Below, in pieces: positions 8,223-17,221 of a stretch of DNA of 64,000 bases. The translations under genes were made by a program, and so were the position numbers. The stretch covers positions 1-64,000 of the forward strand of contig JANWZQ010000134.1 in NCBI GenBank assembly GCA_025054835.1, given 5' to 3'. The DNA comes from Chthonomonadaceae bacterium (lineage in GTDB: Bacteria > Armatimonadota > Chthonomonadetes > Chthonomonadales > Chthonomonadaceae). The number at the start of each line of letters is the position of its first letter. Position 1 is the stretch's first letter. Under the pieces are notes generated by a model. The model was not told where the DNA came from and ran no database searches. It saw nothing but the letters and a program-made list of their open reading frames with translations.

Positions 8223-9767
8223 CTACAGGCCAGGTGTTTCCGGGAGACGCCCCTGGTAGGGCAGCAACGAGCGCGCTTCGGCAGCGATCAACCTTTCAAA
8301 GCGCTCCCGCCGCTTCGTGTCGCCGTACGTGCGCAGGTGATGGGCCAGAACAACGCTTTTGCCCAGGCGGACGAAGCGCAGCAGACGGGCATGGTTCACT
8401 TCCGCTTCTTCGCGCTTCGCCTGAAGCTGCGCGAGTTCCTCGGCGGCTGCAAGCAGGTCTCGGTACTCGGGCTCCTGTGCGTTGCGTGTCAGAAATTCCA
8501 CGGCCTCCCGACGGGCACGCCGGTAGGCCTCTGCCTTTCTGTCTGCGTCCTTCAGCGCGGGCCACCGTTGCAGCAGGAATCGGCGGCTTTCCCGGCGCAG
8601 GGTGCGGAAGCGACTGTCAGCGCGGCGCACTTCCGCGGCATGGTCTTTACTGTTGCCCGCCTGTACTTCCTGAAAGGCCCTGAGCAATCGGTCTTCACCC
8701 GTGCGCCCCAGGCTCTGAGAAAGAGTTTCCAGGGCGTAACGTTGCGCAGGGGTTGCCCACTGGAGCACATCGCGATACGGGGTCTGGAACACCGCTTCGT
8801 CGGGGAGAGTGACAAATCGGCGCAGATAGACATCCGAAGTACAGACCGGGACATCGATGGAGGCGTCATGGGCCAGTGTGTAGCAGAAGGCCTCGTCCAT
8901 GCCGATCCGGCCGTCCCGGTTGTAGTCGACCCCGGTGACCCTGCGCCCCACGCGATCACGGCCTGTCAGGGCTGCGAAGAAATAGGAGGTGAAATCCCGG
9001 TACTCCGCCTCGTTCAAAGCGGAGGTGCATCCAGCGGCCACCCGCTCTTTAATAGCAGCGAAGAACCCGGTAAAATCGCGCTCCACCGGCTCCTTCTGCG
9101 GGTCTCCATCTTCGAAAAGGAGATTGGCGAATGCCCCGGAGTAGCACTGCACCATAACCAGCGTGACTGGAATGGAGGCGGGCAGCTTCTGGATCTGTGC
9201 GGCCAGCTCACGCACAGAGAGACGTTCCCGGTCGCCCCAGAGATCCATCACGTTGTCATCGAAATCCCGTGATCCCGGGCTGCCGTGCCCGGTGAAGTAG
9301 AGGAAAAGAGGGCGGGGCGTGGCTGTCAGCTCGATGAGCAGCCGGTCGAACGAACGCGCAATCTCGGCCCGGTTGGCCGCGCCGTCGGGCTTCGCGCCAA
9401 GGTTTGGCCTGCGGTAGAGTTGCGGGGCCCTCTCGCTACCCTCACCGCCTTCTAACAGCAGGTGCAACAACCGTTCCCCTGCAGGGAGTTTGCGGACATC
9501 CTCTTCATACAGAACCGTTGGGTTATCCGGATTGCCGTCCGCAAAGAGGATTGTCCGCTCCGTGCCCCGGGGCAGGAGGCGACACAGGTAACGTACATTA
9601 CTCTCGATAGCAACCTGATTGTTCTGCAGGTCCGGCCCGCCACCTACGATCAACACACGCAGCAGCGGTATGCGGGATAGATCCGCCTGCGTGGCAGGGA
9701 CGCGCAACGCGCCCAGTACGCACAGGCCAATCAGGGCGATCTTTAAACGCTGGGATCGAAGAAACAC
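8223..9767 (-). CDS. Caspase-like (clan CD) cysteine peptidase with EF-hand
   Basis: This exported 514-residue protein starts at GTG 9767 (GGAG six bases before) and has a signal peptide of about 28 residues. FLYFTGHGSPG puts His161 and VTLVMVQCYSGAF puts Cys208 in the order and sequence setting of the clan CD caspase/legumain dyad. DYNRDGRIGMDE (281-292) is a complete canonical EF-hand loop, with Asp1, Asn3, Asp5, Gly6, Ile8 and Glu12. This suggests calcium binding next to the protease core, as in calcium-dependent metacaspases. The C-terminal 150 residues are charged and helical, probably coiled coil. The target is unknown. Family assignment is from motifs only. Confidence 0.72.
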   Translation of the reverse strand: MFLRSQRLKIALIGLCVLGALRVPATQADLSRIPLLRVLIVGGGPDLQNNQVAIESNVRYLCRLLPRGTERTILFADGNPDNPTVLYEEDVRKLPAGERLLHLLLEGGEGSERAPQLYRRPNLGAKPDGAANRAEIARSFDRLLIELTATPRPLFLYFTGHGSPGSRDFDDNVMDLWGDRERLSVRELAAQIQKLPASIPVTLVMVQCYSGAFANLLFEDGDPQKEPVERDFTGFFAAIKERVAAGCTSALNEAEYRDFTSYFFAALTGRDRVGRRVTGVDYNRDGRIGMDEAFCYTLAHDASIDVPVCTSDVYLRRFVTLPDEAVFQTPYRDVLQWATPAQRYALETLSQSLGRTGEDRLLRAFQEVQAGNSKDHAAEVRRADSRFRTLRRESRRFLLQRWPALKDADRKAEAYRRARREAVEFLTRNAQEPEYRDLLAAAEELAQLQAKREEAEVNHARLLRFVRLGKSVVLAHHLRTYGDTKRRERFERLIAAEARSLLPYQGRLPETPGL

Positions 9768-9787
9768 GCCGGGCTCCGTCCTGAGAA

Positions 9788-10912
9788 TTATCGACTGTCG
9801 TTTCTGCCTGATACCTGTGAAGACGGTCGGCTAGCGGAATGGTTACCGGTTTTTGCCGTCGTCGGGTCCGCGATCATGGGCTCAATCTCTATCGGGTGCA
9901 GGATGTGCGGGGTGCCGCGCGCGGTTGCCAGATCGGCACCGGAGTGCGCGCGTTCCTGCGCGGCCCGGAAGCTCCGTCGCACAAATTCATAGTCGGCTGC
10001 AACCTCGGCTCCCAGTAGCAGGATCGCCATCGAGTAGTAGATCCAGACCACCAGAATCACCACGCTCCCGAGCGAACCGTACAGGCGATCGTAACTGTTG
10101 ACGTAGATGAGTGAGAAGCTGAACAGCACCTTGCTGGCCTGCCAGAGCAGTGCGGCAACGCTGGCTCCCAGAATGGCCGCTTTCCACGGGATGGTGCGGG
10201 CAGGCAGGTACCGGTAGATCTGCACGAACAGCATGGTGGTCAGGATCACCGGTACCGCGCCCAGACCAATACGCAACAGGGTGGTCTCCACATTGCCGGG
10301 CAGGAAGGGAATGTGCTGGGTTTCCAGATACGCGAAGAAAGCGGAGCTGGCAAGATCCGCACTCAGGAGCAACAGAGCGAACAATGTGACACCGATGGCA
10401 GTCAGCCGTTGCTGGAACCACGGGCGGGTCTCCGGCACGTTCCAGATGATGTTCATCACCGGTTGCATGGAGAGGAACGTCTGATGTGCGGTGAAGAGCA
10501 ATCCCAGAAGGCCGAAAGTGCCAATGAGCCGTTTGTCGTTGATGATGCGTCGGAGCAACTCCTTGAGCAGGGGAGGATCCACAGGGACGTAGCTTTTCAG
10601 TGCGACCAGTACATCGTTAAGCGCCGATTCGGAACTGCCCATGAAGAAGCCCAGCACGGAGATACCGACTGCCAGCAGGGGCACTACCGAAAGAAGCGCA
10701 CTGAAGGCGCAGGCACCGGCAAGCAGACCACACTGATGGGTGTTGTAGGCATCGGTGATACGCCTGAGGTAGCAGTAGATGCGACGTGGCACACTGCGCT
10801 TGCGAGTAGGACGCTCGCCACATCCCGAGAGGACTATCAGACGACGCTCCAACCGTTTCCATGACCAGAACCGACGTCGGGCGCGCGTTCTGTATGCCGT
10901 CTGATCTGCCAA
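9788..10912 (-). CDS. YihY/BrkB family membrane protein
   Basis: This 374-residue integral membrane protein is of the YihY/BrkB (formerly wrongly called RNase BN) family. Signature regions include GLLAGACAFSALLSVVPLLA at the first helix, SMQPVMNIIWNVPETRPW in the middle, and GSLGSVVILVVWIYYSMAIL near the end. The function of the family is not settled; transport has been proposed. The frame starts with TTG 10912 and no other good start lies before the first helix. The Arg-rich N-terminus and the roughly 40-residue polar C-terminal tail are cytoplasmic by the positive-inside rule. Confidence 0.88.
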   Translation of the reverse strand: MADQTAYRTRARRRFWSWKRLERRLIVLSGCGERPTRKRSVPRRIYCYLRRITDAYNTHQCGLLAGACAFSALLSVVPLLAVGISVLGFFMGSSESALNDVLVALKSYVPVDPPLLKELLRRIINDKRLIGTFGLLGLLFTAHQTFLSMQPVMNIIWNVPETRPWFQQRLTAIGVTLFALLLLSADLASSAFFAYLETQHIPFLPGNVETTLLRIGLGAVPVILTTMLFVQIYRYLPARTIPWKAAILGASVAALLWQASKVLFSFSLIYVNSYDRLYGSLGSVVILVVWIYYSMAILLLGAEVAADYEFVRRSFRAAQERAHSGADLATARGTPHILHPIEIEPMIADPTTAKTGNHSASRPSSQVSGRNDSR

Positions 10913-10929
10913 AGGCGTTCGTGTTCCCT

Positions 10930-11550
10930 TCAGGTAGCTACCTGAAACAGGCGTTGCAGATACGTCACAGCTTCCGCCAGAGCCTTGCCACGATGGCTGA
11001 TCCGATGTTTCTCCTCCGGGGGCAGTTCGGCCATATGCCGGCCCAGCTCCGGGAGGTAGAAGATCGGATCATAGCCAAACCCGAAAGAGCCGCGCATGGT
11101 CCGGGCGATACGTCCCTCGCACGCTCCCTGACATGCGAACATCTGTCCCTCCGGCGTGGCGATGACCACCGCACAGACGAAGCGAGCGGATCGTTGCTCC
11201 TCGGGCACATCGCGCATCATTTCCAGGATCCGCGCCATTTTAACCTCGAAAGGGGTCCCGGCACCGAGAAAGCGGTGCGAGCGTACGCCGGGCTGACCCC
11301 CGAGCGCGTCGATGACCAGACCGCCATCGTCGGCAATGGCGGTCAGCCGGGTATGTCGGGCGGTTGCTGCGGCCTTCAGGTGTGCATTCTCCAGAAAGGT
11401 TTCCCCGGTCTCTTCCACCTCAGGCATGTCGGGAAACGCGGACAGTGGGACGAAATCCAGTCCGGGTAGCGCGGCCGTCAGGATCTGGGCCATCTCACCG
11501 CCCTTTTTGACATTGGTCGTGGCGATCACCACAGTGCGTTCCGGATCCAC
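10930..11550 (-). CDS. rdgB: XTP/dITP diphosphatase (RdgB/HAM1)
   Basis: This 206-residue nucleoside triphosphate pyrophosphatase removes XTP, ITP and dITP from the nucleotide pool. Family landmarks are ATTNVKKGGE at the N-terminus, ETGETFLENAHLKA, IADDGGLVIDALGGQPGV and GFGYDPIFYLPELG; the RISHRGKAL end is also typical. The start is GTG 11550 with AGGAGG four bases before. It follows rph by 22 bases, the usual rph-rdgB pairing. Confidence 0.95.
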   Translation of the reverse strand: MDPERTVVIATTNVKKGGEMAQILTAALPGLDFVPLSAFPDMPEVEETGETFLENAHLKAAATARHTRLTAIADDGGLVIDALGGQPGVRSHRFLGAGTPFEVKMARILEMMRDVPEEQRSARFVCAVVIATPEGQMFACQGACEGRIARTMRGSFGFGYDPIFYLPELGRHMAELPPEEKHRISHRGKALAEAVTYLQRLFQVAT

Positions 11551-11572
11551 GGAGCCTCCTCAGGAACAGGGG

Positions 11573-12298
11573 TTACAGAATGCCCTCCAGCGCGATGCGT
11601 TGCAGGCGAAACAGCTCGTCCAGACCGATCTGGGCCAGATCCAGCAGGCGACACAGACGCGCCCGATCGAACGGTTGTTGCTCTCCGGTGCCCTGCACCT
11701 CGATGTAGCGCCCTTTGTCGGTGGCTACCACGTTCATGTCCACCAGACATCGTGAGTCCTCGGCGTACGCCAGATCCAGCAACTCGTCGGAGCCAACCAC
11801 CCCGACACTGACCGCAGCAACCTGCCCGAGGAGTGGCATCCGGTTGATGGCACCGGTTTCCACCAGATAGTGACACGCCTCGGCGAGAGCCACAAAGGCC
11901 CCGGTGATCGCGGCGCATCGAGTGCCGCCATCTGCCTGCAGCACGTCACAGTCCAGCCAGATGGTGCGTTCGCCCAGTACCGGGAGCTCCACCACCGTGC
12001 GCAGGCTCCGCCCGATCAGTCTCTGGATTTCCACCGTGCGCCCGCTGGGTCCGGTTCTGTTCTCCCGGGGGGTGCGTACGCTCGTGGAGCGCGGCAACAT
12101 GCTGTATTCGGCGGTGACCCACCCCAGCTGACCTTCCTGCTTCCGGAATGTCGGGAGCTTGTCTTCCACCGAGGCCGTGCAGATCACCCGGGTGTTCCCC
12201 ATCTCGATCAGGCACGATCCTTCGGCGTTGGGCATGAAGCCGCGGGTCAGGCGCGTCACACGCATCTGATGACTGCCGCGTCCATCTGGTCTTGGCAT
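11573..12298 (-). CDS. rph: Ribonuclease PH
   Basis: This 241-residue phosphorolytic 3-prime exoribonuclease trims tRNA ends. It begins [11 protein letters not shown], contains the substrate-binding run [11 protein letters not shown], and the conserved [20 protein letters not shown] in the centre. Length is normal for the family. GGGAG stands nine bases before ATG 12298. It is cotranscribed with rdgB immediately downstream. Confidence 0.96.
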   Translation of the reverse strand: MPRPDGRGSHQMRVTRLTRGFMPNAEGSCLIEMGNTRVICTASVEDKLPTFRKQEGQLGWVTAEYSMLPRSTSVRTPRENRTGPSGRTVEIQRLIGRSLRTVVELPVLGERTIWLDCDVLQADGGTRCAAITGAFVALAEACHYLVETGAINRMPLLGQVAAVSVGVVGSDELLDLAYAEDSRCLVDMNVVATDKGRYIEVQGTGEQQPFDRARLCRLLDLAQIGLDELFRLQRIALEGIL

Positions 12299-12382
12299 AC
12301 CGGTGTTCTCCCCTCTCTGACAATCTCTTTGAGCGGGGCAACCGTTCCACAGAGCCCTGACGATTTCCTGCCATGACGCGTT

Positions 12383-13669
12383 TCATGGAGTGGCACTGCG
12401 GAAAACGAGTGCCGCGTTGATGCCCCCGAATCCGAAGGAGTTGGAGAGCACAGTTCGCAGCTGCGCCGATCGTCCCCGGTGTGGCACGCAATCCAGGTCA
12501 CACTCCGGGTCCGGATGATCCAGATTGACGGTGGGCGGGATCCATCCATGATGCAGGGCGAGGCAGCAGATGGCCGCTTCCATGGCACCCGTGGCGCCGA
12601 GCGCATGGCCGTGCATGGCCTTGGTGCTGCTCACGGGTACATTCCGGGCGACCTCTTCACCCAGAGCGCGCTTCAGGGCATACGTCTCTGTGACGTCATT
12701 GAGACGGGTGGAGGATCCGTGCGCGTTCACGTAGTCCAGCTCTTCTGGAGCGACCTGCGCGGACTGCAGGGCGAGGCGAATGCATCGGGCGGCGCTCCCG
12801 GCGTCCGGGCGTGGCATGGTCATGTGATGCGCGTCCATGGTGGCGGCAAACCCGCAGAGCTCGGCATAAATGCGCGCTCCGCGACGCAGGGCACGCTCTC
12901 GCTCTTCCAGAAGCAGCACGGCCGCTCCCTCTCCCATGACAAAACCGTCCCGATCCCGGTCGAAAGGGCGACAGGCGCGTTCCGGCTCTGCATTGCGTCT
13001 GGAGAGCGCGCCAATGAAGGTGAACGCGCCGAAGCAGAGCGGGGCGAGTGGAGCCTCGGCGCCGCCGGCCAGCATGACGTCGGCATCCTTGCGGCGGATC
13101 GCGTGCCACGCATTGCCAATAGCGATTGCACCCGAAGCGCAGGAATCTGCGTTGGAGGAGCTGAAACCGGTCAATCCGAGCAGGATCGAGGCATTGCAGG
13201 CACCCGCCCCCACAAACATTTGCAGAGCCAGAACGGGACTGACTGCGCGCGGACCCCGATCCAGAAAAGCCGCATGTTGCCCTTCCGCCCATCCTGCTCC
13301 CCCCAGTGCACTGCCCAGACACACCCCGATCCGGGATCGATCCTCGGTGGAGAGATCGATCCCGGCGTCGCGCACAGCCTGCAGGCACGCCACCACAGCG
13401 TACTGGCTGCAGGGATCCAGTCGCCGACGCGTGCGCTGGTCCAGATAGTCCGCGGGGTCAAAATCATTGACCTGCGCGGCAATGTGACAGGAGAACGGAG
13501 TCGGGTCGAAGCGGGTGATGCGTTGCACCGCCGAACGCTCTTGCAGAACGCCCGACCATAAACCTTCCGGGCCGCTTCCGATAGGGGTAATCGCCCCGAT
13601 GCCTGTGACGACAACCCTCCGGGCGGGGAGACTATCCGTGTGACATGTTGTCGTCTGCGCGAGCGCCAT
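12383..13669 (-). CDS. Beta-ketoacyl-ACP synthase II-like (FabF family)
   Basis: From ATG 13669 this is a 428-residue decarboxylating ketosynthase. The triad is complete: Cys177 in NADSCASGA, His317 in VNAHGSST and His355 in KAMHGHALGATG, with Lys350. The sequence around the nucleophile (NADSCASG) differs from the common TACATS of housekeeping FabF, so this may be a specialised ketosynthase. It overlaps by 38 bases the end of an SRPBCC/cyclase-like gene, a partner common in type II polyketide or modified fatty-acid systems. No acyl carrier protein or chain-length factor lies nearby. An N-terminal extension to 13735 is rejected because it is Arg-rich shadow sequence. Confidence 0.9.
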   Translation of the reverse strand: MALAQTTTCHTDSLPARRVVVTGIGAITPIGSGPEGLWSGVLQERSAVQRITRFDPTPFSCHIAAQVNDFDPADYLDQRTRRRLDPCSQYAVVACLQAVRDAGIDLSTEDRSRIGVCLGSALGGAGWAEGQHAAFLDRGPRAVSPVLALQMFVGAGACNASILLGLTGFSSSNADSCASGAIAIGNAWHAIRRKDADVMLAGGAEAPLAPLCFGAFTFIGALSRRNAEPERACRPFDRDRDGFVMGEGAAVLLLEERERALRRGARIYAELCGFAATMDAHHMTMPRPDAGSAARCIRLALQSAQVAPEELDYVNAHGSSTRLNDVTETYALKRALGEEVARNVPVSSTKAMHGHALGATGAMEAAICCLALHHGWIPPTVNLDHPDPECDLDCVPHRGRSAQLRTVLSNSFGFGGINAALVFRSATP

Positions 13670-14147
13670 GAAGTTCCGTCGCTCTCTCTTCCGCCTCAAC
13701 AATCGCCTGGAAGCGGCGCAGGGTCTGACCGGCAATGTGGTGGACGAACAGCTGTCCTACCACGTGATGAGCGAACCATGGACCCAGCAGGGGGATCGGG
13801 TAGTCCAGCCAGTGCGCGATCGTGACTTCTGCGCCATCCGGGCGGGGCACGATCCGCCACTCCACGCGCATGCCACGTGTGATCCCACCGATATGCTCAA
13901 AGGTGATACGCCCTGCTTCCGGGAACAGTTCCTGCCGTGCCCGCCATCGGCAGGGGATGCGCCACCCGAAATCGCGATAGGCCCCGAAATCGGCGATTTT
14001 ATGACGCTCGGAGTGTTCCAGCACGCGCATACGCCAGTAGTGAGGCAGCAGGCGCGGCCAGTCCTGGAGGTTGGAAGCCAGCTCGAAAACACGGCGGCAG
14101 ACGCGTTCAGGATCTCCACGGATGGAAACAGTGTTCTCAATGTACAT
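13632..14147 (-). CDS. SRPBCC-fold protein (polyketide cyclase/aromatase-like)
   Basis: This 171-residue protein has START/SRPBCC character. It begins with a strand and IRGDPERVCRRVFELASNL, followed by DWPRLLPHYWRMRVLEHS and alternating strands, and ends in a long helix (GQTLRRFQAIVEAEERA). Such domains bind hydrophobic ligands, and relatives include polyketide cyclases and CoQ-binding proteins. Its end overlaps the ketosynthase start by 38 bases, so the two are translationally coupled and probably act on the same acyl chain. The catalytic role is inferred. Confidence 0.78.
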   Translation of the reverse strand: MYIENTVSIRGDPERVCRRVFELASNLQDWPRLLPHYWRMRVLEHSERHKIADFGAYRDFGWRIPCRWRARQELFPEAGRITFEHIGGITRGMRVEWRIVPRPDGAEVTIAHWLDYPIPLLGPWFAHHVVGQLFVHHIAGQTLRRFQAIVEAEERATELHGARADDNMSHG

Positions 14148-14165
14148 GGTCAGTACGAGAGCGTT

Positions 14166-15290
14166 TCAGACGCACAGCTGATCCGGATTCAGGCCCTGCA
14201 GTTCTGGCAGGACGAACAGGCCGTCTTTGCGCACCAGCACATCGTCGAAGTAGATCTCGCCGCCACCGAACTCCGGTCGCTGGATGCAGACCATGTCCCA
14301 GTGGATCTGAGAGCGGTTGCCGTTGTCGGCCTCCTCATAGGCCTGGCCGGGAGTCAGGTGGAAACTCCCGGCGATTTTCTCGTCGAATAGAATGTCTTTC
14401 ATGGGCCGCAGGATGTGCGGATGGAAAGCCAGAGACCACTCGCCCACATAGCGCGCGCCCTCATCTGCGTCCAGAATTTCGTTCAGCTTCGGCGTGTCAT
14501 TGCCCGCAGTCGCCTCCACGATGCGGCCATCGCGGAACACAAGCCGGACGTTCTGGAACACCGTGCCACGGTAAAGTGTCTCACAGTTGAACTGGATAAC
14601 ACCGTTGACCGAGTCGCGAATGGGGCAGGTGAAGATCTCACCGTCCGGAATGTTGGCCTCACCGGCGCAGGGAACAGAGGGAATGCCTTTCTTGTGAAAC
14701 GTCAGGTCGGTTCCCGGCCCGACGATCCGTACCCGGTCTGTGCGGTCCATCAACGCATGCAGGGGTTTCATCGCTTCCGCCATGCGCGCATAGTCCACTC
14801 CGATGCAGGCGCGGAAGTAGAAGTCCTCAAAAGCCTCTGTGCTCATACCGGCAGCCTGCGCCATGCTAGCATTGGGCCACCGCAACACCACCCAGCGGGT
14901 CTTTCGAACGCGGATCTCTCCGTGTACCGTTTTCCAGACGAGTCGTTCATACAGCGCCATCCGATCCCCGGGCACGTCGCTCATCTCGCTGATATTCTGC
15001 GTACCACGGACGCCAATGTAGCACTGCATCGCTTCCATGCGCGCGCGTTCCACCTCCCCGAGCAATTGCATCTGTGCCTCGCTGGCCGTCTGGTAGAGGG
15101 CACGCAGGACTTCCGTCTGGTAGGTGCTGACCAGAGGGATCCCTCCGGCCTCATGCACCGTACGGAGAAGCGCAGTCGTGAAAGCGGGCGGAACATCAAA
15201 CGTCTCAATCAGGGTTTTATCGCCCGGCTGAACTTTGATGGAGTGCCGGGTCAGCACGCGGGCCAGTTCCGCGTAACGCGGGTCTTTCAT
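14166..15290 (-). CDS. M29-family metallo-aminopeptidase
   Basis: This 374-residue thermophilic-type aminopeptidase (AmpS/AmpT, M29) releases N-terminal residues in the cytoplasm. Metal and catalytic positions are visible: GEANIPDGE (Glu211, Glu218), GEWSL (Glu284), FHLT (His311) and SQIHWDM (His330, Asp332). The N-terminal portion carries the M29 substrate domain pattern (VQPGDKTLIE). GGAGG lies nine bases before ATG 15290. It is 18 bases upstream of the SRPBCC gene, so operon membership is possible but functionally unexplained. Confidence 0.93.
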   Translation of the reverse strand: MKDPRYAELARVLTRHSIKVQPGDKTLIETFDVPPAFTTALLRTVHEAGGIPLVSTYQTEVLRALYQTASEAQMQLLGEVERARMEAMQCYIGVRGTQNISEMSDVPGDRMALYERLVWKTVHGEIRVRKTRWVVLRWPNASMAQAAGMSTEAFEDFYFRACIGVDYARMAEAMKPLHALMDRTDRVRIVGPGTDLTFHKKGIPSVPCAGEANIPDGEIFTCPIRDSVNGVIQFNCETLYRGTVFQNVRLVFRDGRIVEATAGNDTPKLNEILDADEGARYVGEWSLAFHPHILRPMKDILFDEKIAGSFHLTPGQAYEEADNGNRSQIHWDMVCIQRPEFGGGEIYFDDVLVRKDGLFVLPELQGLNPDQLCV

Positions 15291-15362
15291 CCTGAGAAAC
15301 CTCCAGAGATGCTGAGATGGTTCCTCTGTTGCCGACCGGAGAGTGTTTTTCCTGCCCGATCG

Positions 15363-16055
15363 CTACCAGAATTTCCACTGACCCGTTGTGATCACATAGA
15401 GGCCCAGGGCCAGATTGGTCACACTGTGTGCGGCGATGCAGGAGAACAGGCTCCGCGTCGCGCGGAGCAGACCGGCGTATGTTGCGCCACAGAGAAGAGC
15501 TGCGAGCCATTCCGGGTGCGCCAGACCGAACGCCACGGTCACCACACCGAAAGCCGTTGCGCTGAACTGCCCCATCGGTACCCGGCGAAAGTCCTCCGCG
15601 GTGATGTAGCGCAGAAGAAAGGAGCGCCAGAACAGCTCTTCCATAACCGGAACCATGATCACCAGCCCGAAGAACCGGAGGGTCAGAAACAGACCGCGTT
15701 GCACCGGGTCTGCGATCGCCGTGAACGGGTCGTACCCGATCCGCTTGCTGGAGAAGGGCAGGGGAGGCGTGAACCGGTCGACGCCAATCCATAGGACGAA
15801 AACGAGCAGGCCAACGATCACTGCCGCCGGCAACGTCCGGAAGTCCGCACGGATATCCTGTTGCCACACAGGACGAAAGACGAGCAGGGTTGCGGTAACC
15901 AGCAACACTTTGCCCGTGTAAATCGACACGTAGTGCGCGGGAAGGTTCGGCTCTACAAGGGCCGTAATGCACAGGAAAAGCGCCATCGGTGTGACGTATC
16001 CTGCCCACGGGGGCAGTTCTGTGCGAGACGAGTTCTGCAGTGAGTGGGGGGGCAT
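15363..16055 (-). CDS. CPBP-family intramembrane metalloprotease (CAAX protease-related)
   Basis: This protein of about 230 residues has seven to eight hydrophobic segments. VPVMEELFWRSFLLR carries the EExxxR metal-binding motif of CPBP/Abi proteases, with VTVAFGLAHPEW supplying the second-motif His and AAHSVTNLALG the third. It resembles the CAAX-prenyl-protease-related subgroup often found near exosortases, but no exosortase is in this window. The ATG at 16055 is preferred because GAGGA sits seven bases upstream; the GTG three bases before it is the alternative. Target unknown. Confidence 0.85.
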   Translation of the reverse strand: MPPHSLQNSSRTELPPWAGYVTPMALFLCITALVEPNLPAHYVSIYTGKVLLVTATLLVFRPVWQQDIRADFRTLPAAVIVGLLVFVLWIGVDRFTPPLPFSSKRIGYDPFTAIADPVQRGLFLTLRFFGLVIMVPVMEELFWRSFLLRYITAEDFRRVPMGQFSATAFGVVTVAFGLAHPEWLAALLCGATYAGLLRATRSLFSCIAAHSVTNLALGLYVITTGQWKFW

Positions 16056-16157
16056 CACTCTGTCCTCAGGGATTGTTATGGGAATTATCGGTCAGGTCTG
16101 CGTTCTTCATGCCGGTCGGGCTCTCCTGTTAGAGACAGAGAAAACGTGAGGCATCAG

Positions 16158-16176
16158 GGTATAACTGCAGTATACC
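16158..16176. promoter_or_regulatory. Inverted repeat in divergent intergenic region
   Basis: GGTATA and TATACC form a perfect six-base inverted repeat around ACTGCAG, in the 215-base region between the divergent CPBP protease and ADP-ribosylglycohydrolase-like genes. It could be an operator. Neither strand shows a good minus-35 box at the right distance, so I do not call it a promoter. Confidence 0.35.
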
Positions 16177-16270
16177 GGGGGCATGGCCGGCATAACGATC
16201 GGACTGTTCTGGCAACCCGGAACAGGGACAACGCGTAGTGATTGTCAGGGCGTGCGGGAGTATCAACAAC

Positions 16271-17206
16271 ATGCAGCTGGCGAACACGCCCGAACCAACA
16301 ACGAGACGAAGAGATCGTTTCCGCGGCGTTCTGGTAGGTCTGGCTGTGGGGGACGCACTGGGGGTTCCAACAGCCTTCCAGCCTCCCCAACCGGAGGAAC
16401 AACGCGTTGCGGAAATGATCGGTGGCGGCTGGCAACAGCGGGCACCCGGCGAATGGACTGAGAACACAGAAACCACCCTCTGTGTGGTCGAGAGCCTGCT
16501 GAACAGAGCCGTTTTCGACCCGGACGATATCGCGCGCCGTCTCGTGTCCTGGATGCGGTCCGGAGCCCGGGATATCAGTGTGCACACCCGGCATGTACTC
16601 ACCTGTATCGAACAGGGGATGCCCTGGGAACAGGCAAGCCGCGCGGCGCGAGCGCTTGAGCCGGGGCAGGCGTCCAGTGACGCGCTCGTACGGTGCGCTC
16701 CACTGGCCCTGTTTTTCGCGCACAGCCCGGAGTACGTTGCTGGGCTGTCACCAGTTCTCGCGCGGATCACGCATACACATCCCGATTGTGAGCAGGCGTG
16801 TGTGTGCCTGAGTGTAGCGCTGGTGCACCTGCTGATGGGCAAGCACAGGCTCGAAGCAGTGCAGGAAGGGGAGCTGGCCTGTGCGGATGCCCCTCAGGAG
16901 CTGCGTGAGCGCGTGCGCAGGGCCGGGCAACTTCCTCTGGAAACGGCTCCTACCGGTCACGTGCTGGACACGATGGAAGTCGCGTTCTGGTCGCTTCTGA
17001 ATACCACCACGCTCGAGGAGGCGCTGGTCTCTGTGGTCAACCGAGGAGGCGATGCCAGCGCCTCGGGAGCAACCACAGGCGCGCTTGTCGGGGCCTGCTA
17101 CGGGTACACCGCAATACCCTCCCGATGGGTACAGTCGCTCAAAGACGTCGGGCGACTGCTGGACTACGCGGATCGGTTGTTTGACCTGGCAACGCATTTC
17201 ACCTGA
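16271..17206 (+). CDS. ADP-ribosylglycohydrolase-like protein, probable pseudoenzyme
   Basis: This 311-residue protein clearly has the DraG/ADP-ribosylglycohydrolase fold: FRGVLVGLAVGDALG at 17-31, ALVRCAPLAL, and a late NRGGDxxxSGATTGALVGA. The residues that bind the dinuclear metal are mostly lost: TDDT is TENT (63-66), THTD is THTH (167-170) and DTDT is DASA (261-264). The paralogue at 20386-21444 keeps nearly all of them (SDDT for TDDT). It therefore probably binds ADP-ribose or a partner without hydrolysing it. ATG 16271 has GGGAG ten bases before; a GTG at 16238 lacks an SD. An ankyrin gene follows after 15 bases, with the SD overlapping this stop codon. Confidence 0.87.
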   Translation: MQLANTPEPTTRRRDRFRGVLVGLAVGDALGVPTAFQPPQPEEQRVAEMIGGGWQQRAPGEWTENTETTLCVVESLLNRAVFDPDDIARRLVSWMRSGARDISVHTRHVLTCIEQGMPWEQASRAARALEPGQASSDALVRCAPLALFFAHSPEYVAGLSPVLARITHTHPDCEQACVCLSVALVHLLMGKHRLEAVQEGELACADAPQELRERVRRAGQLPLETAPTGHVLDTMEVAFWSLLNTTTLEEALVSVVNRGGDASASGATTGALVGACYGYTAIPSRWVQSLKDVGRLLDYADRLFDLATHFT

Positions 17207-17221
17207 GGAGGACCCCTGCAA

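Noticed and set aside
8112-9272. Plus-strand frame over the caspase-like gene
   Set aside because: No SD; product is Arg/Ala-rich shadow without domains. The minus strand carries the protease motifs.
14415-15794. Long plus-strand frame over the M29 aminopeptidase
   Set aside because: The minus-strand gene has complete metal motifs. The plus frame is a GC-driven shadow.
16158-16176. Possible promoter at the TATAAC/TATACT sequences
   Set aside because: No minus-35 box at 16-18 bases on either strand. Kept only as an inverted repeat.
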